Position numbers and translations under genes: made by a program
Source: Hyphomonadaceae bacterium
GTDB taxonomy: Bacteria > Pseudomonadota > Alphaproteobacteria > Caulobacterales > Aquidulcibacteraceae
NCBI GenBank assembly: GCA_016791365.1
Contig: JAEUMT010000025.1
Location: 1 to 64,000 of the forward strand
DNA: 64,000 bases
Reading direction: 5' to 3'
The notes under the pieces: generated by a model
Database searches by the model: none
What the model saw: the letters and a program-made list of their open reading frames with translations, nothing else
Told to the model about the DNA's origin: nothing
Shown: positions 8,612 to 17,479 of the stretch, in pieces
Layout of the letters: the number at the start of each line of letters is the position of its first letter
How positions within the stretch are numbered: the first letter of the stretch is position 1

Positions 8612-9973
8612 CTAAGCGGCTTTCGCCGCCGCCACGACGGCCGCCTTCACGTCGTTCACGGCTGAGCGAACCAGCTTTTCGTCGTCGCCTTCCGCCATGA
8701 TGCGCACCAGCGGTTCGGTGCCGGACTTGCGAACAAGCATGCGGCCGGTGCCTTTGAGGCGCTCTTCCGCATCCTTGATCGCGGCCTTCACCGTGGAAGC
8801 TTCCATCGGATCAGGCTTGCCGCGTTCGTAGCGGACGTTTTCGAGGATTTGCGGCGCAGGATCGAATTGCCTGCACACTTCGCTGGCCGGCTTGCCGGAC
8901 TGGACGATCACCGCGAGCACTTGCAGCGCGGCGAGAAGGCCGTCGCCGGTGGTGGAAAAGTCGCTGAGGATGATGTGGCCGGATTGCTCGCCGCCGACAT
9001 TGTAGCCCTTGGCGCGCATTTGTTCGACGACGTAGCGGTCACCGACATTGGTGCGTTCGAGCTTCAGCGAGAGGCTCTTCAGGAAGCGCTCGAGACCGAG
9101 ATTGCTCATCACCGTGGCGACGATGCCGCCCTTGGTGAGCGTGCCCTGCTCCTTCCAGTTCTTGGCGATGAGCGCCATGAGCTGGTCGCCATCGATGGTG
9201 TGGCCCTTCTCGTCAACGATCACGACGCGGTCGGCGTCGCCGTCGAGGGCGATGCCAATGTCGGCGCGATACTTGAGGACGGCTTCCTTGAGCGCCTTGG
9301 TATCGGTTGAGCCGACTTCCTCGTTAATGTTGAAGCCGTTCGGCTCGACGCCGATCTTGATGACCTCGGCGCCAAGCTCATAGAGCGCGACGGGGGCGAC
9401 TTGATAGGCGGCGCCATTGGCGGCGTCGATCACGATGCGAAGCCCTTTCAGCGAGAGGCGCTTCGGGAACGTCGCCTTGACGATCTCAACGTAACGGGCC
9501 TGGGCGTCGTCGATGCGGCGGGCGCGGCCGAGCTTGTCGGGTGCAGACAAGTGGGTGTCGAGCGGCGCATCCATGAGCTGCTCGATCTCAAGCTCAGCGG
9601 CGTCCGAGAGCTTGTAGCCGTCCGGACCAAAGAGCTTGATGCCGTTATCGGCGAACTTGTTGTGCGAGGCCGAGAGCATGACGCCCAAGTCAGCGCGCAG
9701 CGAGCGCGTCAGCATGGCGACGGCCGGCGTCGGCAGTGGGCCAAAGAGCACCACGTCCATCCCAGCGGCCGTGAAGCCAGCGGTTAACGCCGGTTCGAGC
9801 ATGTAGCCGGAGAGGCGCGTGTCTTTACCAATGACCACAAGGTGGCGACGGTCGTCGGCGGACCGGAAGCGTTTACCAGCGGCCAGACCGACGCGCATGG
9901 CGACTTCCGGCGTCATCGGAAACTTGTTCGCCGTTCCGCGAATGCCGTCTGTGCCGAAATAGGCTCTCGTCAT
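8612..9973 (-). CDS. glmM: Phosphoglucosamine mutase
   Basis: Converts glucosamine 6-phosphate to glucosamine 1-phosphate for UDP-GlcNAc. The 453-residue protein begins [16 protein letters not shown], the classical GlmM N-terminus, so ATG 9973 is chosen over the longer frame. The active-site loop [18 protein letters not shown] has the phosphoserine at Ser103, the metal loop is LDGDADRV, and the C-terminal phosphate loop is [13 protein letters not shown]. It is divergent from glmS, the preceding pathway step, across 206 bp. Confidence 0.97.
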   Translation of the reverse strand: MTRAYFGTDGIRGTANKFPMTPEVAMRVGLAAGKRFRSADDRRHLVVIGKDTRLSGYMLEPALTAGFTAAGMDVVLFGPLPTPAVAMLTRSLRADLGVMLSASHNKFADNGIKLFGPDGYKLSDAAELEIEQLMDAPLDTHLSAPDKLGRARRIDDAQARYVEIVKATFPKRLSLKGLRIVIDAANGAAYQVAPVALYELGAEVIKIGVEPNGFNINEEVGSTDTKALKEAVLKYRADIGIALDGDADRVVIVDEKGHTIDGDQLMALIAKNWKEQGTLTKGGIVATVMSNLGLERFLKSLSLKLERTNVGDRYVVEQMRAKGYNVGGEQSGHIILSDFSTTGDGLLAALQVLAVIVQSGKPASEVCRQFDPAPQILENVRYERGKPDPMEASTVKAAIKDAEERLKGTGRMLVRKSGTEPLVRIMAEGDDEKLVRSAVNDVKAAVVAAAKAA

Positions 9974-10179
9974 GGTAGTGAATGCTCCATCCGGCTTTAG
10001 GCTTGGCCCAAAGTCGGGTAATTCTATCAGCGGTGAGCGCTTAAGCAAAAATCGTTGCACACGCCAGCTGCGCGCACCACGAAACACCGTCGCATGTTGA
10101 AAGACTAATTGAGGTGCAATTCAACACGTGAACGGGCATGAGCCCTCGGGGCGCGCGCGAAGGGACTAAGAGATTAACT

Positions 10180-12003
10180 ATGTGCGGAATTATCGGCATC
10201 CTGGGCGCTGATCCGGCGGCGCCCCGGCTGGTCCAGGCTTTGAAGCTTCTGGAATACCGGGGCTACGATTCCGCAGGCGTCGCCACGTTGGAAAACGGCG
10301 CGATCACGCGCCGCCGCGCCGCAGGCAAACTTGCAAACCTGGCAGCCGAACTTGAGAAGGCGCCGCTCGCCGGCGTCAGCGGCATTGGTCACACCCGTTG
10401 GGCCACGCACGGCGCGCCGACCACAGGCAACGCCCACCCGCACGCGACCGATAAAGTCGCCATCGTCCACAACGGCATCATCGAGAACTTCCGCGCGCTG
10501 CGCGAGGAGCTCGCGGCGGCCGGGCACAAGTTTTCGTCCGAAACAGACAGCGAAGTCATCGCCCACCTGATCACGGACTATTTGGACAAGGGCCAAAAGC
10601 CCGAGCAAGCCGCAATCAGCGCCGTACGCCGCCTCGAAGGCGCGTTCGGCATCGCGGTGCTGTTTGCCGGCGACGACGACATTCTGGTCGGCGCCCGGAA
10701 GGGCAGCCCGCTGGCGGTCGGCCTGGGCGATGGCGAGAACTTCCTGGGCTCGGACGCGATCGCCCTCTCCCCGTTCACGCAGCGCGTGATGTTCCTCGAA
10801 GAAGGCGACATCGCCGTGCTTTCGCGCACGAAGGTGAAGGTGCTGGACGCGCACGGCATGGTGGCCGAGCGCCAAGTGCACGTGTTCGCGGGCGGCGCGG
10901 CGGCGGCGGAAAAAGGCAACCACCGCCACTTCATGCAGAAGGAAATCTACGAGCAGCCGGAAACTATCGGCCGCACCATCACGCGCTATGTAAATGCGTA
11001 CGAAGAGCGCGTGGAAATGCCGGATCTGGACGGCGTCGATCTTTCGGCTGACAGCGCTATCGTGATTGGCTGCGGTACGGCGCACTATGCGGGGCGCGTG
11101 GCTGAATATTGGCTTGAGCAAATCGGCGGCATCGCCGTTGAGACCGATATCGCGTCTGAGTTCCGCTACCGGAAACCGGCGTTCGGCAAGAAGGCATTCT
11201 CGGTGTTCGTGTCGCAATCAGGCGAGACGGCCGATACGCTGGCGGCGCTGCGCTATTGCAAAGAGAACGGGCTGAAGACACTGGCCGTTGTGAACGTGCC
11301 GGAGTCGACGATCTGGCGCGAAGCCGATGCGCGGTTGCCGACGTTGGCTGGTCCGGAAATTGGCGTTGCTTCGACGAAGGCATTTACGGCGCAGCTCTCA
11401 GCGCTTGCGGCTTTGGCCATCGCGGTGGGCCGCGCGCGCGGGACGCTCTCGGGCCAGGAAGAAGGTCGTCTCGTTCATGCGCTGATGGAAACGCCGCGTT
11501 TGGTGGCGGATGCGTTGGCGTGCGAGCCGGAGATTGAGAAGATCGCGCTCGAACTCGCGCAGGCGCGCGACGTGCTCTATCTCGGCCGCGGCGTGCACTA
11601 TCCGATCGCGCTCGAAGGCGCGCTGAAGCTCAAGGAAATCTCCTACATCCACGCTGAAGGCTACGCCGCCGGCGAGCTGAAGCACGGGCCGATCGCGTTG
11701 ATCGATGAGCACACGCCGGTTGTGGTCGTCGCGCCGCACGATGCGCTGTTCGAGAAAACGCTCTCGAACATGCAGGAAGTGAACGCACGCGGCGGCAAGC
11801 TGATCGTGATCACCGACGCGGCGGGCGCCGTGGCCTGCGCCGATATCGCCAAGCACATCATCATGATCCCGGCGTGCGATCCGTTTATCGCGCCACTGGT
11901 TTACTCGGTGCCGATCCAGTTGCTGGCGTACTTCACCGCCGTGCACAAAGGTACGGATGTTGATCAGCCGCGCAACCTCGCCAAGTCGGTGACGGTCGAG
12001 TGA
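10180..12003 (+). CDS. glmS: Glutamine--fructose-6-phosphate aminotransferase (isomerizing)
   Basis: Makes glucosamine 6-phosphate from fructose 6-phosphate and glutamine, the committed step to UDP-GlcNAc. The 607-residue protein starts MCGIIGILG; Cys2 is the amidotransferase nucleophile after Met removal, which fixes the start at 10180. HTRWATHGAPTTGNAHPH and HNGIIENF mark the glutaminase domain. The two SIS domains include SQSGETADTLAALR and GRGVHYPIALEGALKLKEISYIHAEGYAAGELKHGPIALI. The stop codon overlaps the GTG start of the next gene. Confidence 0.97.
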   Translation: MCGIIGILGADPAAPRLVQALKLLEYRGYDSAGVATLENGAITRRRAAGKLANLAAELEKAPLAGVSGIGHTRWATHGAPTTGNAHPHATDKVAIVHNGIIENFRALREELAAAGHKFSSETDSEVIAHLITDYLDKGQKPEQAAISAVRRLEGAFGIAVLFAGDDDILVGARKGSPLAVGLGDGENFLGSDAIALSPFTQRVMFLEEGDIAVLSRTKVKVLDAHGMVAERQVHVFAGGAAAAEKGNHRHFMQKEIYEQPETIGRTITRYVNAYEERVEMPDLDGVDLSADSAIVIGCGTAHYAGRVAEYWLEQIGGIAVETDIASEFRYRKPAFGKKAFSVFVSQSGETADTLAALRYCKENGLKTLAVVNVPESTIWREADARLPTLAGPEIGVASTKAFTAQLSALAALAIAVGRARGTLSGQEEGRLVHALMETPRLVADALACEPEIEKIALELAQARDVLYLGRGVHYPIALEGALKLKEISYIHAEGYAAGELKHGPIALIDEHTPVVVVAPHDALFEKTLSNMQEVNARGGKLIVITDAAGAVACADIAKHIIMIPACDPFIAPLVYSVPIQLLAYFTAVHKGTDVDQPRNLAKSVTVE

Positions 12004-12923
12004 GCAAGCTTCGCGCAGGCGTGCTTGGCGCAGGCGCCTTCGGGCGCATCCATGCGCGCAAATATGCCGAAGACGCACGCGTTCAGTTCATCGGCGTGTT
12101 CGATCCGGACGATGAGCGCGCGCAGCAGCTGGCGGATACGCACGGCGCTGAAAGCTTCGCCACACGCGATGCGCTTTTCGCGGCGTGCGATATCGTGACG
12201 ATCGCCTCGCCGCCGTCGTTTCATGGCGATGCTGGTGTTGCCGCGCTGAAGGCCGGCAAGCACCTGCTGATTGAAAAGCCGATCGCGACGGATATCGAGC
12301 GCGGCTCGGAAATCGTGAAGCTGGCGCGCGAGAAGAAGCTCGTTGTCGGTTGCGGTCACCAGGAGCGCCTGGTGTTCGAAGCAATGGGGTTGCTGACGGC
12401 GCCGGAAAAGCCGACGCATATCGAAAGCGTGCGCGAAGGGCCGTGGACGGGCCGCAGCGCCGACGTTTCGGTCACGCTCGATCTGATGGTCCACGATCTC
12501 GACCTGGCGCTGATGCTGCTGAAGCAGAGGCCGGAGCGCGTGAGCGCTATGGCGGTGAGCGAACACGGCCGCACCGCTGACCGCATCGAGGCGACGCTTT
12601 CCTTTGATGGCGCTCAAGCAAAGTTCATCTCAAGCCGCATCGCGCCTGAGCGCCGCCGCTACATGCACGCGATCTATCCGTCGGGCGAAGTGAAGATCGA
12701 CTTCCTCGCCCGCACCTTCGAAAACACGACGCGCTTCCCGCTCAACGCCGCCTTCGCCGAAACGCGGATCGGCAGCGATCCGCTTGGCGCAAACGTCGCG
12801 CAGTTCATTGACGCTGTGCTGGGCGTCGCGCCACGGCCGGTGGTCAATGGCGAGGAAGCGCTCGCGGTTCTGGAATTGGCGCTTGAGGTGGATGCGGCAT
12901 CAGGTTTGCCGTCCCTAACATGA
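12000..12923 (+). CDS. Gfo/Idh/MocA family NAD(P)-dependent oxidoreductase
   Basis: A 307-residue sugar dehydrogenase-like protein. The Rossmann motif is GAGAFGRIHARKY and the catalytic EKP is Glu92-Lys93-Pro94 in LLIEKPIATD. The C-terminal beta-sheet domain contains VHDLDLALML, in which the conserved His/Asp helix is recognisable. It starts with GTG overlapping the glmS stop (GTGA), so it is coupled to glmS. With the DegT aminotransferase downstream, the pair resembles WbpB/WbpE, which oxidise and then aminate UDP-GlcNAc uronate. The exact substrate is inferred from context only. Confidence 0.85.
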   Translation: MSKLRAGVLGAGAFGRIHARKYAEDARVQFIGVFDPDDERAQQLADTHGAESFATRDALFAACDIVTIASPPSFHGDAGVAALKAGKHLLIEKPIATDIERGSEIVKLAREKKLVVGCGHQERLVFEAMGLLTAPEKPTHIESVREGPWTGRSADVSVTLDLMVHDLDLALMLLKQRPERVSAMAVSEHGRTADRIEATLSFDGAQAKFISSRIAPERRRYMHAIYPSGEVKIDFLARTFENTTRFPLNAAFAETRIGSDPLGANVAQFIDAVLGVAPRPVVNGEEALAVLELALEVDAASGLPSLT

Positions 12924-12936
12924 GCAATTTATTTCA

Positions 12937-13085
12937 CCCATTCCCGGGGCTCGGCGGAGCCGAGAGCCCGGGACCCATAAACACGTTTGTTTCCGCGAGT
13001 GGCGCTGCACGTCCAGCGTTCTATCTCTCCGCAGAGGTGGTTATGGGTCCCGGGCTCGATGCGGCGCATCGCCCCGGGAATGGGT
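12937..13085. repeat. Two inverted copies of a hairpin-forming intergenic repeat
   Basis: A copy at 12937-12980 and an inverted copy at 13041-13085 share CCCATTCCCGGGGC and AGCCCGGGACCCATAA as flanks. Each copy encloses its own small hairpin, with loops differing in sequence but still paired (CTCGGCGGAGCCGAG versus GATGCGGCGCATC). The 60-bp spacer is unrelated. It fills most of the 193-bp gap between the Gfo/Idh gene and the aminotransferase gene. Confidence 0.8.
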
Positions 13086-13116
13086 AGGGTTTTATCCTGC
13101 ACACGAGAGCACGCAC

Positions 13117-14247
13117 ATGATCCCGTTTATCGACCTGCAAGCGCAGCGCGCACGCATTGCTGACAAGATCGACGCCGCCGTTTCCAAAGTGGTGCGCTCC
13201 GGCGCTTACATTTTCGGACCGGAAGTGAAGCAGCTCGAAGGCCAGCTCGCGGCGTTCGCGCAGGCGACGCATTGCATCGGCAACGCCAACGGCACCGATG
13301 CTTTGGTGCTGCCGCTGTGGGCGTGGGGCGTGGGCGAAGGCGACGCGGTGTTCACGCCGAGCTTTACGTTCGCCGCGACCGCCGAGATCGTGCCGTGGAC
13401 CAACGCGACGCCGGTGTTCGTCGATGTGCTGCCGGACACCTACAACATGGACCCGAAATCGCTCGAAGCAGCGATCGCGGGTGTGAAGAAGGACGGCAAG
13501 CTGAAGCCGAAGGCGGTGATCGCGGTCGATCTCTTCGGTCAGCCGGCGGACTACGCCGCGATCAGCGCGATCTGTAAGCGCGAAGGGCTGAAGCTCATTG
13601 CCGACAGCGCGCAAGGCTTTGGCTGCACGCTCGGCGGCAAGCATCCGATGCATTGGGCGGACGCGCAGACGACGTCGTTCTTCCCGGCAAAGCCGCTCGG
13701 TTGCTACGGCGATGGCGGCGCAACGCTGACAAACAATGATACAGACAACGTGCTGATGCGCTCGATCGCGTTCCATGGCGCGAGCGGCGACGACAAGTAC
13801 AATTGCGCGCGCATCGGCATGAACTCGCGCCTCGACACGATCCAGGCGGCGATCCTGATCGAGAAGCTCGCGATCTTCGCCGAAGAGATCACGATGCGGA
13901 ATGAAGTCGCGGATCGGTACGCGCAGATGCTTGAGGGCCTGGTGACGACGCCGACCGTGATCGAAGGCGGCGTGTCGACGTGGGCGCAGTATGTGATCGA
14001 AGCGGACGACCGCGATGGGCTCGCCGCGCATCTGCGCGAAGCCGGCATTCCAACCGCGCAATACTATCCGAAGCCGCTGCACAAGCAGACGGCGTACGAA
14101 ACCTTCCCTGTCGGCGCTGGCGGCTTGAAGGTGAGCGAGACGATCTGCCACCGCGTGCTGGCGCTGCCGATGCACCCCTATCTCGACGGCCAAACGCAAA
14201 CCAAGATCGCCGGCGCGATCCGTGAGTTCGCCAAGGCCGGCGGTTAG
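13117..14247 (+). CDS. DegT/DnrJ/EryC1/StrS family sugar aminotransferase
   Basis: A PLP-dependent nucleotide-sugar aminotransferase of 376 residues. The N-terminus MIPFIDLQAQRARIADKID is typical of WbpE-like enzymes. The PLP lysine is Lys192 in FFPAKPLGCYGDGGA, preceded by the conserved IADSAQGFG (Asp binding the pyridine nitrogen). A C-terminal SARLDTIQAA-like segment reads NSRLDTIQAAIL. It lies downstream of a Gfo/Idh dehydrogenase, which suggests formation of a 3-amino-3-deoxy UDP-uronate. No acetyltransferase partner (WbpD) is present in the window. Confidence 0.88.
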   Translation: MIPFIDLQAQRARIADKIDAAVSKVVRSGAYIFGPEVKQLEGQLAAFAQATHCIGNANGTDALVLPLWAWGVGEGDAVFTPSFTFAATAEIVPWTNATPVFVDVLPDTYNMDPKSLEAAIAGVKKDGKLKPKAVIAVDLFGQPADYAAISAICKREGLKLIADSAQGFGCTLGGKHPMHWADAQTTSFFPAKPLGCYGDGGATLTNNDTDNVLMRSIAFHGASGDDKYNCARIGMNSRLDTIQAAILIEKLAIFAEEITMRNEVADRYAQMLEGLVTTPTVIEGGVSTWAQYVIEADDRDGLAAHLREAGIPTAQYYPKPLHKQTAYETFPVGAGGLKVSETICHRVLALPMHPYLDGQTQTKIAGAIREFAKAGG

Positions 14248-14251
14248 CTCT

Positions 14252-14413
14252 TGGAGCGCCGGCGCCCTCGCCGGCATTCGTGGCCCGCGTCTGCTTCGAC
14301 AAGCTCAGCATGACGCTACTTTGAGCAAGGCGCTTGAATTGGCGTCACCCTGAGCCTGTCGAAGGGCGACGCCACGCTTGATTTAAGATGCCGGCGAGGG
14401 CGCCGGCGGTCCA
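14252..14413. repeat. Nested inverted repeats between the aminotransferase and epimerase genes
   Basis: The outer pair at 14252-14277 and 14388-14413 is the TGGAGCGCCGGCGCCCTCGC unit also seen at 4496-4595. Inside it lies a second inverted pair of a different unit, 14294-14316 (CTTCGACAAGCTCAGCATGA...) and 14341-14364. The region therefore carries two nested families of short palindromes between two convergent genes, where a bidirectional terminator would be expected. Confidence 0.75.
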
Positions 14414-14415
14414 AG

Positions 14416-15537
14416 CTATAGCTTCGCGATCTGCGTCTCGAGCCGCAGCATCTCTGAAAACGCCATGAACAAATGATAGACGCACGAGGCGGGCGTCGTC
14501 GTGGTCATCGGCTTGCCATCGCCGTCGAACTGGTCAGTCCAAAGACCCGGAATGTTGCCGGCAAAATAGCGGCCGAAGATGAGGTCCGTTGAGCTTGCCA
14601 GCGCGCCACGCGGATCGCGTCCGTCCAGTTCGAACAGGCCAAGCGCCGCCTTCATGCGCTCCGTGTTCGGCCACAGCCGTGACGAGGAGCGCAGCACCGA
14701 TCCGTCCTCGTTCAACGCATCATAAACAGCGCGCGTTTCCGGATCGACGCCGTGACGCTCGGCGAAATCCGATGACCGCGCAGCGAGGCTGGCCACTGTA
14801 TCACCTGTCAGCCGCTGGTAGTGCGCAAGGATCCAGGTCCATTCGAAATGGTGACCCGGCTCAACGCCGCCGCCGACGCGCTCCCACGTCTGGTCGAAGC
14901 GCTCGCCCAGCGTGCGCGGATCAAAAAAACGTGTCGCGAAAAGTTGCACAATCTCGCGTGCGGTATCGAGGAAAACCTCCTCGCCGGTCGCTTCGAAGCC
15001 GGCCAAGCACGCTTCCGCCAAATGCATGTGCGGATTTTGCGAGCGGATGAAGGTGAGCGGCAGCGTGTGCCAAAAGCCGCCATTGGGCGCGCGCATGCGA
15101 TCGCGAATGAAGCTGAGGGTTTCGATCGCGTGCGTTCGGGCCTCCTGATCGCCCGAAACGCGAAACCGCCATGCCATGGCGAAGATGACAAACGCCAGCT
15201 CATAAAGATCGACCGTCGCGTCGGCGACGGCGCCACGGCGTGTCAGTTTGCGCGCCCAACCGCCGTCGCGCAGACGCGCCTGGGTCACAAGATATTTGTA
15301 GCCCCACTCGGAAATCGCCGCGCCAGGCGCCCAGCCCAGCGATGCGGCATGGGAGAAGACATAAATCTGGCGGCAGATCACCCGCACGCGTTTGAAATCG
15401 CAGTCGGTCGGCCGGCCGTCGGCGCCGAGTTCCTCGTAAAATCCGCCATCGATCCGGTCGACGCCCCGCTCCGCCCAAAACGGTAGCGCGGCGTCAAACA
15501 GCCAGGCGCGAGCGGCGGCGAACGGAACTGAGCTCAT
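14416..15537 (-). CDS. AGE family sugar epimerase/isomerase
   Basis: A 373-residue protein of the N-acylglucosamine 2-epimerase superfamily, which includes mannose isomerases and cellobiose epimerases. The pattern is an (alpha/alpha)6 barrel: ERGVDRIDGGFYEEL near the N-terminus, RQIYVFSHAASLGW, HMHLAEACLAGFEATGE, PGHHFEWTWILAHYQRLTG and a late RLWPNTERMKA. The conserved His residues of the family (in HAAS, HMHL, GHHFEW) are visible. The likely role is mannose/glucose/fructose (phosphate) interconversion; the substrate cannot be decided. It is divergent from the type I secretion operon. Confidence 0.85.
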   Translation of the reverse strand: MSSVPFAAARAWLFDAALPFWAERGVDRIDGGFYEELGADGRPTDCDFKRVRVICRQIYVFSHAASLGWAPGAAISEWGYKYLVTQARLRDGGWARKLTRRGAVADATVDLYELAFVIFAMAWRFRVSGDQEARTHAIETLSFIRDRMRAPNGGFWHTLPLTFIRSQNPHMHLAEACLAGFEATGEEVFLDTAREIVQLFATRFFDPRTLGERFDQTWERVGGGVEPGHHFEWTWILAHYQRLTGDTVASLAARSSDFAERHGVDPETRAVYDALNEDGSVLRSSSRLWPNTERMKAALGLFELDGRDPRGALASSTDLIFGRYFAGNIPGLWTDQFDGDGKPMTTTTPASCVYHLFMAFSEMLRLETQIAKL

Positions 15538-15733
15538 GCAGGCGCCGGTCTATCATCCCGAGGTTTCGCTCTCCTAACGCCCGATCGCGACGGCTGAATT
15601 TTGGGTTTTGGCGCGTCTTTCGGGGTGCTCGGGCCAACTTGTCGCCTGTGGGCTGCCCGGGCTCCTGGCGCCACGCATTCGATGCTTTATAGAAACGAAG
15701 CGTCCGCCTGGGGCGCCCAAGCTGGGGACGGCC

Positions 15734-17479
15734 ATGGCCGGAAAGGCCGAAGATTTAGCGACTTCGAGCACGCTCAAGGCTGCGCTGGAGGCGTGCCGGC
15801 GCCACATCGGCTTTGTCATCCTGTTCAGCGCCTTCCTGAACCTGCTGTATCTGGCGCCCTCACTTTACATGCTCCAAGTCTATGACCGCGTGCTCGCCTC
15901 CGGCGGGCTGCTTACGCTGGTCTATTTGTCCATCGTACTGATCGCGAGCTTGGCGGCTCTGGCGTTCCTGGATGGGACGCGGATGCGCTTGCTGCTTGCG
16001 ATGGCCCGCAGACTTGATCGCATCCTGTCGCCATTCGTGCTGCGCGCGGCTCTGGACCGGGAAGGCCGGCAGGCGGCCGGCAACGCGCACATCATTCGCG
16101 AGTTCGATTCATTGCGCAGCGCGCTCAGCGGCCCGCCCGCGCTCGCCGCCGTCGATGCGCCGTGGGCGCCGATCTATATCGGCGTCTGCTTTCTCATCCA
16201 CCCATGGATCGGCGCGCTTGCCCTGTTTGGCGGCGCGGCGCTTGTCGTGATCGCGCTCATCAACCAGCGCGCGATGCATCGCGCGCTGCGGGCCAACGAA
16301 GACGCCTCCGGCGCGATGTACGCGCTACAAATGTCGGACGCCAACCAAGGTGACGCAGCGCGCGCGCTCGGCATGCAGAGCCGCCTGGTGAACCGGCAAC
16401 TCAAAGCCCGCCTTGCGCTGACGGAAGCGACAAACGTTGCCGGCAATGCCAATACGCGTTATTCGGCGGCGACGAAGTTCGCGCGCCTGGTACTGCAATC
16501 GGCCGCTTTGGGATTGGGTGCGTTTCTGGCGCTGCGCCAGGACATCTCCGCAGGCGGCATCATCGCTTCATCGATCTTGTGTTCGCGCGCGTTTGCACCG
16601 CTTGAGCTCATCGTCGGCGCCTGGCGGCAATTTGAACAAGGCCGCCAAGCCTACGGCATTCTGACCCGTGTTCTGCGCAGCCAGGAAGGTCAGCGCGATT
16701 TTACCAGCCTGCCGGCGCCGCGCGGCGTTTTGAGCATGGAGGGCGTCACGGTCAGGTCGCCGGCTGGCGATCGCTTGCTGCTGGCGAACGCGACGTTCCG
16801 CGGCGAACCTGGCGACATCATCGGCGTGCTCGGCCCGAGTGGTGCGGGCAAAACCACGCTGTTGCGCGCCGTCGCCGGCGCCTCGCTGCCCGACGGCGGC
16901 GCGGTACGCATCGACGGCGCCAAGATGACAGATTGGGAGCCGGATCGGCTCGGTAGATATATCGGCTATTTGCCGCAAGAGGTGGCGCTTTTTGGCGGCA
17001 CCGTTGGTCAGAACATTTCCCGCTTCGACAGCGGCGTTGGTGAAGACGTCGACGCATCGATCATCAAAGCCGCAAAGTCGGCGGGCGCCCATGAAATGAT
17101 CCTCGCGCTCCCGCGCGGCTACGACACCGAGATCGGCCCGAATGGGCGCGGCCTTTCAGCCGGACAAGCGCAACGCGTGGCCCTCGCACGCGCGCTTTAC
17201 GGCGACCCGGTGCTGCTGGCGCTCGATGAACCGAACTCACACCTGGATGGTGACGGCGAAACGGCGCTGATCAACGCGCTGAAAGACGCAAGCGCGCGCG
17301 GAGTCTGCAGCGTCATCGTCGCGCATCGCACCGGTTTTATCAGCCACGTGAACAAGCTGATGATCGTTACCGATGGCCGTATCGATGCGTTCGGACCACG
17401 CGACACGATCCTTGCTCGCCTGAATCCGGGCGTGGGCCCTCGCCCGATCGCGGTGCCGAATGAAGGGTCGCGGCCATGA
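15734..17479 (+). CDS. Type I secretion ABC transporter (PrtD/RsaD-like permease-ATPase)
   Basis: Inner-membrane ATPase of a type I secretion system, 581 residues, the usual PrtD length. The N-terminal membrane domain has about five to six hydrophobic segments starting HIGFVILFSAFLNLLYLAP. The ATPase domain has Walker A GPSGAGKTT (Lys373), signature LSAGQAQRVALARAL, Walker B VLLALDEPNSHLD and the H-loop VIVAHR. No C39 domain is present, which fits RTX exporters. ATG 15734 is chosen because PrtD proteins start shortly before this point and the upstream codons read as noise. It overlaps the adaptor gene by ATGA. Confidence 0.93.
   Translation: MAGKAEDLATSSTLKAALEACRRHIGFVILFSAFLNLLYLAPSLYMLQVYDRVLASGGLLTLVYLSIVLIASLAALAFLDGTRMRLLLAMARRLDRILSPFVLRAALDREGRQAAGNAHIIREFDSLRSALSGPPALAAVDAPWAPIYIGVCFLIHPWIGALALFGGAALVVIALINQRAMHRALRANEDASGAMYALQMSDANQGDAARALGMQSRLVNRQLKARLALTEATNVAGNANTRYSAATKFARLVLQSAALGLGAFLALRQDISAGGIIASSILCSRAFAPLELIVGAWRQFEQGRQAYGILTRVLRSQEGQRDFTSLPAPRGVLSMEGVTVRSPAGDRLLLANATFRGEPGDIIGVLGPSGAGKTTLLRAVAGASLPDGGAVRIDGAKMTDWEPDRLGRYIGYLPQEVALFGGTVGQNISRFDSGVGEDVDASIIKAAKSAGAHEMILALPRGYDTEIGPNGRGLSAGQAQRVALARALYGDPVLLALDEPNSHLDGDGETALINALKDASARGVCSVIVAHRTGFISHVNKLMIVTDGRIDAFGPRDTILARLNPGVGPRPIAVPNEGSRP

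Noticed and set aside
9974-10179. Possible glmS ribozyme or leader in the 206-bp gap upstream of glmS
   Set aside because: The glmS ribozyme is known from Gram-positive bacteria and no core was recognised. Only a weak TGTTGAA/TTCAACA pair (10095-10126) was seen, with an 18-base spacer.
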